A stretch of 64,000 nucleotides of DNA, taken from assembly GCF_042678305.1 (NCBI RefSeq), contig NZ_JBHUDT010000003.1. The stretch is one strand, 5' to 3'. Below, piece by piece: positions 62,388 to 64,000 of this stretch. The notes below the pieces were generated by a model. That model had not been told where the DNA came from. It was given only the letters and a program-made list of their open reading frames with translations, and ran no database searches. The DNA comes from Gelatiniphilus marinus (GTDB lineage: Bacteria; Bacteroidota; Bacteroidia; Flavobacteriales; Flavobacteriaceae). Position 1 is the first letter of the stretch. Every line of letters starts with the position of its first letter. The position numbers and the translations under genes were made by a program.

Positions 62388-63494
62388 TTAACTTGAGCTT
62401 TGTGTTGTTTGTGAGACCTTATCTTTAAAAACCAAAGTGCGATGTGGAAACGGTATTTCTATACCTTCTTTATCAAAACGTTTTTTAACACTTTCGTAGA
62501 GATCACATTTCATTGCAAATGCTTCTTCAAAATTGTTTGCCCAAGCCCAAGCTCTTAAAGTAACCTCAGAATCATTTAAACCAATAACACGTACCTTTAC
62601 TTTTTTTTCATTATTATATTTATCTAATTCACTTCTATTGTCTATCAAATATGGATGGCTTTCACATTCTTCTCTTATGATATGTTTTGCCAAATCGATG
62701 TCGCTGTCATAAGAAATACCTATTTCAATCCATTGACAACACTTGCGTTCCCCTAAATCATAATTGACTAATTTTTCTTTGTTTATAATGGCATTAGGAA
62801 TTACTATCATCTTATTTTCATAATCTCTAATTACAGTATGGCGCAATGTAATGTCGGTAACGGTACCTATCATGGTTTGATCTACCTTAATAATATCTCC
62901 TATCTTAAAAGGCTTAAACGAAACAATAAAAAAACCGCCTATAAGGTTTGCTAGTGCTTCTTGAGAAGCAACTCCAGCTATAATAGCAATAATACCTGCT
63001 CCACTTAAAACGGTTTGAGCTATATCTCTTAATGATGGAAAAGCTAGTATTGCTAATAATGTTCCAAGAAAGTAAACACAAACAATTGCTACATACCTTA
63101 AAAACTTATAACTTGTAGCATCTTGTTGTTGTGCTGTCTTTTCTTTTATTTTTTTAGAAAACCATAATTGCACAAAAGAGGCTATTACTAGGGTTAGCAC
63201 TGCAATAACACCCAAATACAAGACAAGGAAAAAATTGGTTGTGGCCGTCTTATAATGTTCTTCATCGATAAAAATAAAAGCAAGAGCCATAATCCCTAAG
63301 ACGATCCAAAGTGCATTTAAAATACGTTTGGTTAAATGGATTGTTTTTGGGTCTTCATTAGGGTATTTTTTAAGCGCTAGCTTTTCAAGTTTATTGTGCA
63401 ATAATTTTGTTAAAAAACGTAAAAACACCACCACAGCAATTACGATAAACATATAAAAAATGGACTGCTTATAGTTGTTGTAAAATTCTATCAT
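62388..63494 (-). CDS. MscS-family mechanosensitive channel
   Basis: 368 residues. Four N-terminal helices, then the pore-lining segment GAGIIAIIAGVASQEALANLIGGFFI (core 'AGVASQEALANLIGG'), followed by the beta domain IGDIIKVDQTMIGTVTDITLRHTVI (core 'GTVTDITLRHT') and a C-terminal alpha/beta domain. It should open under membrane tension to release solutes. Confidence 0.95.
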   Translation of the reverse strand: MIEFYNNYKQSIFYMFIVIAVVVFLRFLTKLLHNKLEKLALKKYPNEDPKTIHLTKRILNALWIVLGIMALAFIFIDEEHYKTATTNFFLVLYLGVIAVLTLVIASFVQLWFSKKIKEKTAQQQDATSYKFLRYVAIVCVYFLGTLLAILAFPSLRDIAQTVLSGAGIIAIIAGVASQEALANLIGGFFIVSFKPFKIGDIIKVDQTMIGTVTDITLRHTVIRDYENKMIVIPNAIINKEKLVNYDLGERKCCQWIEIGISYDSDIDLAKHIIREECESHPYLIDNRSELDKYNNEKKVKVRVIGLNDSEVTLRAWAWANNFEEAFAMKCDLYESVKKRFDKEGIEIPFPHRTLVFKDKVSQTTQSSS

Positions 63495-63539
63495 ATGGTT
63501 TTGTTATTATGTCTTAGATAACTTCATAGAATTTTGAAG

Positions 63540-64000
63540 TTATTTTACTATTAATTTTTCTACTACATTTTCGCCGGTAATAAAATCTTTTCCTGAGAAC
63601 AAAACATATTTAGCTTTTGTTTTTAGGGAAGTTGAACCTTCTTTAAGTTGAACAAACATGCTATCTAAGTATAGTTTACACTTGTTTATAGTTACATAAA
63701 CTCTAGGTTTTTCTTTATCACTAAAAGTGAGATAGAATTTTAACTTTGATGATGCTGCCAAATGCATTTCTATAAGATTTGGCGCAATTAATTTCGTAAT
63801 CATTCCGTAAGCAAATTGCTTTTGAATTTTATTCAATGGTTTTTTAGCACCGTCTTCTGTATAGACTATTCTATACTCATTAATTGGATTCTCAGTGCTA
63901 ATAAAATCTCCTTCCATATTTGCATCATATACATAAGTATTATAGTTATTACTATGTTGTATATAAAAAAGTCTTGATGCTGTTTTTTCAGGTACCGGGT
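63540..64000 (-). CDS. DUF4833-domain protein (partial, start beyond window)
   Basis: The frame stays open to the right edge; the ATG at 63917 is internal. Upstream in-frame residues include RLFYIQHSNNYNTYVYDANMEGD, whose core FYIQHSNNYNTYVYDAN is the usual start of DUF4833, and INEYRIVYTEDGAKKPLN continues it. At least 152 residues are in view. Likely secreted, but the signal peptide is outside. Function unknown. Confidence 0.75.
   Translation of the reverse strand, partial: PVPEKTASRLFYIQHSNNYNTYVYDANMEGDFISTENPINEYRIVYTEDGAKKPLNKIQKQFAYGMITKLIAPNLIEMHLAASSKLKFYLTFSDKEKPRVYVTINKCKLYLDSMFVQLKEGSTSLKTKAKYVLFSGKDFITGENVVEKLIVK

Overview
The window reads as the chromosome of a flavobacterium (Bacteroidota, Flavobacteriaceae, probably marine). 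The evidence is AT-rich DNA, promoters of the Bacteroidota type (TTG, 19 bases, TAnnTTTG), a type IX secretion C-terminal signal, a one-protein hybrid two-component regulator, a Bacteroidota-type V/A-ATPase operon and an RteC gene.

Layout. 1-6.3 kb: the end of a probable glycosidase, a 1008-residue kinase/M23 peptidase/aminotransferase fusion and a GH2 beta-galactosidase lipoprotein, then tRNA-Pro(GGG). 7.0-7.8 kb: an orphan LytTR response regulator. 8.2-17.1 kb: a full urease locus in two transcription blocks (hypA-hypB-urea channel-ureA-ureB-ureC, then ureE-ureF-ureG-ureD-nickel permease). It takes up urea, imports and delivers nickel, and builds the enzyme. 17.2-24 kb: a membrane protein, a hybrid regulator with an 18-bp palindrome beside its start, and a promoter-driven pair made of a collagen-like lipoprotein and a secreted papain-like protein. 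24.6-29.3 kb: porin plus OFA-family transporter, and a sensor kinase. 29.7-38 kb: a V/A-ATPase operon headed by a universal stress protein. 38.5-41.9 kb: a diheme succinate dehydrogenase/fumarate reductase. 42.3-44.8 kb: a secreted LRR/T9SS protein.

44.9-57.8 kb is an accessory island. It starts at a tRNA 3'-end-like fragment and carries a phage-like cassette (conserved KQTG protein, DUF5675, two holin-like peptides), a HEPN-like gene, and an OhrR/Ohr peroxide-stress cassette between 282-bp direct repeats. Several long bipartite palindromes resemble integron attC sites. A four-gene operon, sce7726 (PD-(D/E)XK-like), sce7725, a RES-domain NADase-like protein and DUF4238, is the best candidate here for an undescribed defence system. 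Next come an AAA+ ATPase invaded in frame by a REP-type repeat, a cluster of such repeats, an excisionase-like protein and RteC.

57.8-64 kb: TetR, an LpxL-like acyltransferase, a Pycsar-effector-like membrane protein with a degenerate HD-like domain and no cyclase beside it, a UbiB-family kinase, an MscS channel and a DUF4833 gene cut by the window edge.

All family assignments are by eye from motifs; no database search was run.
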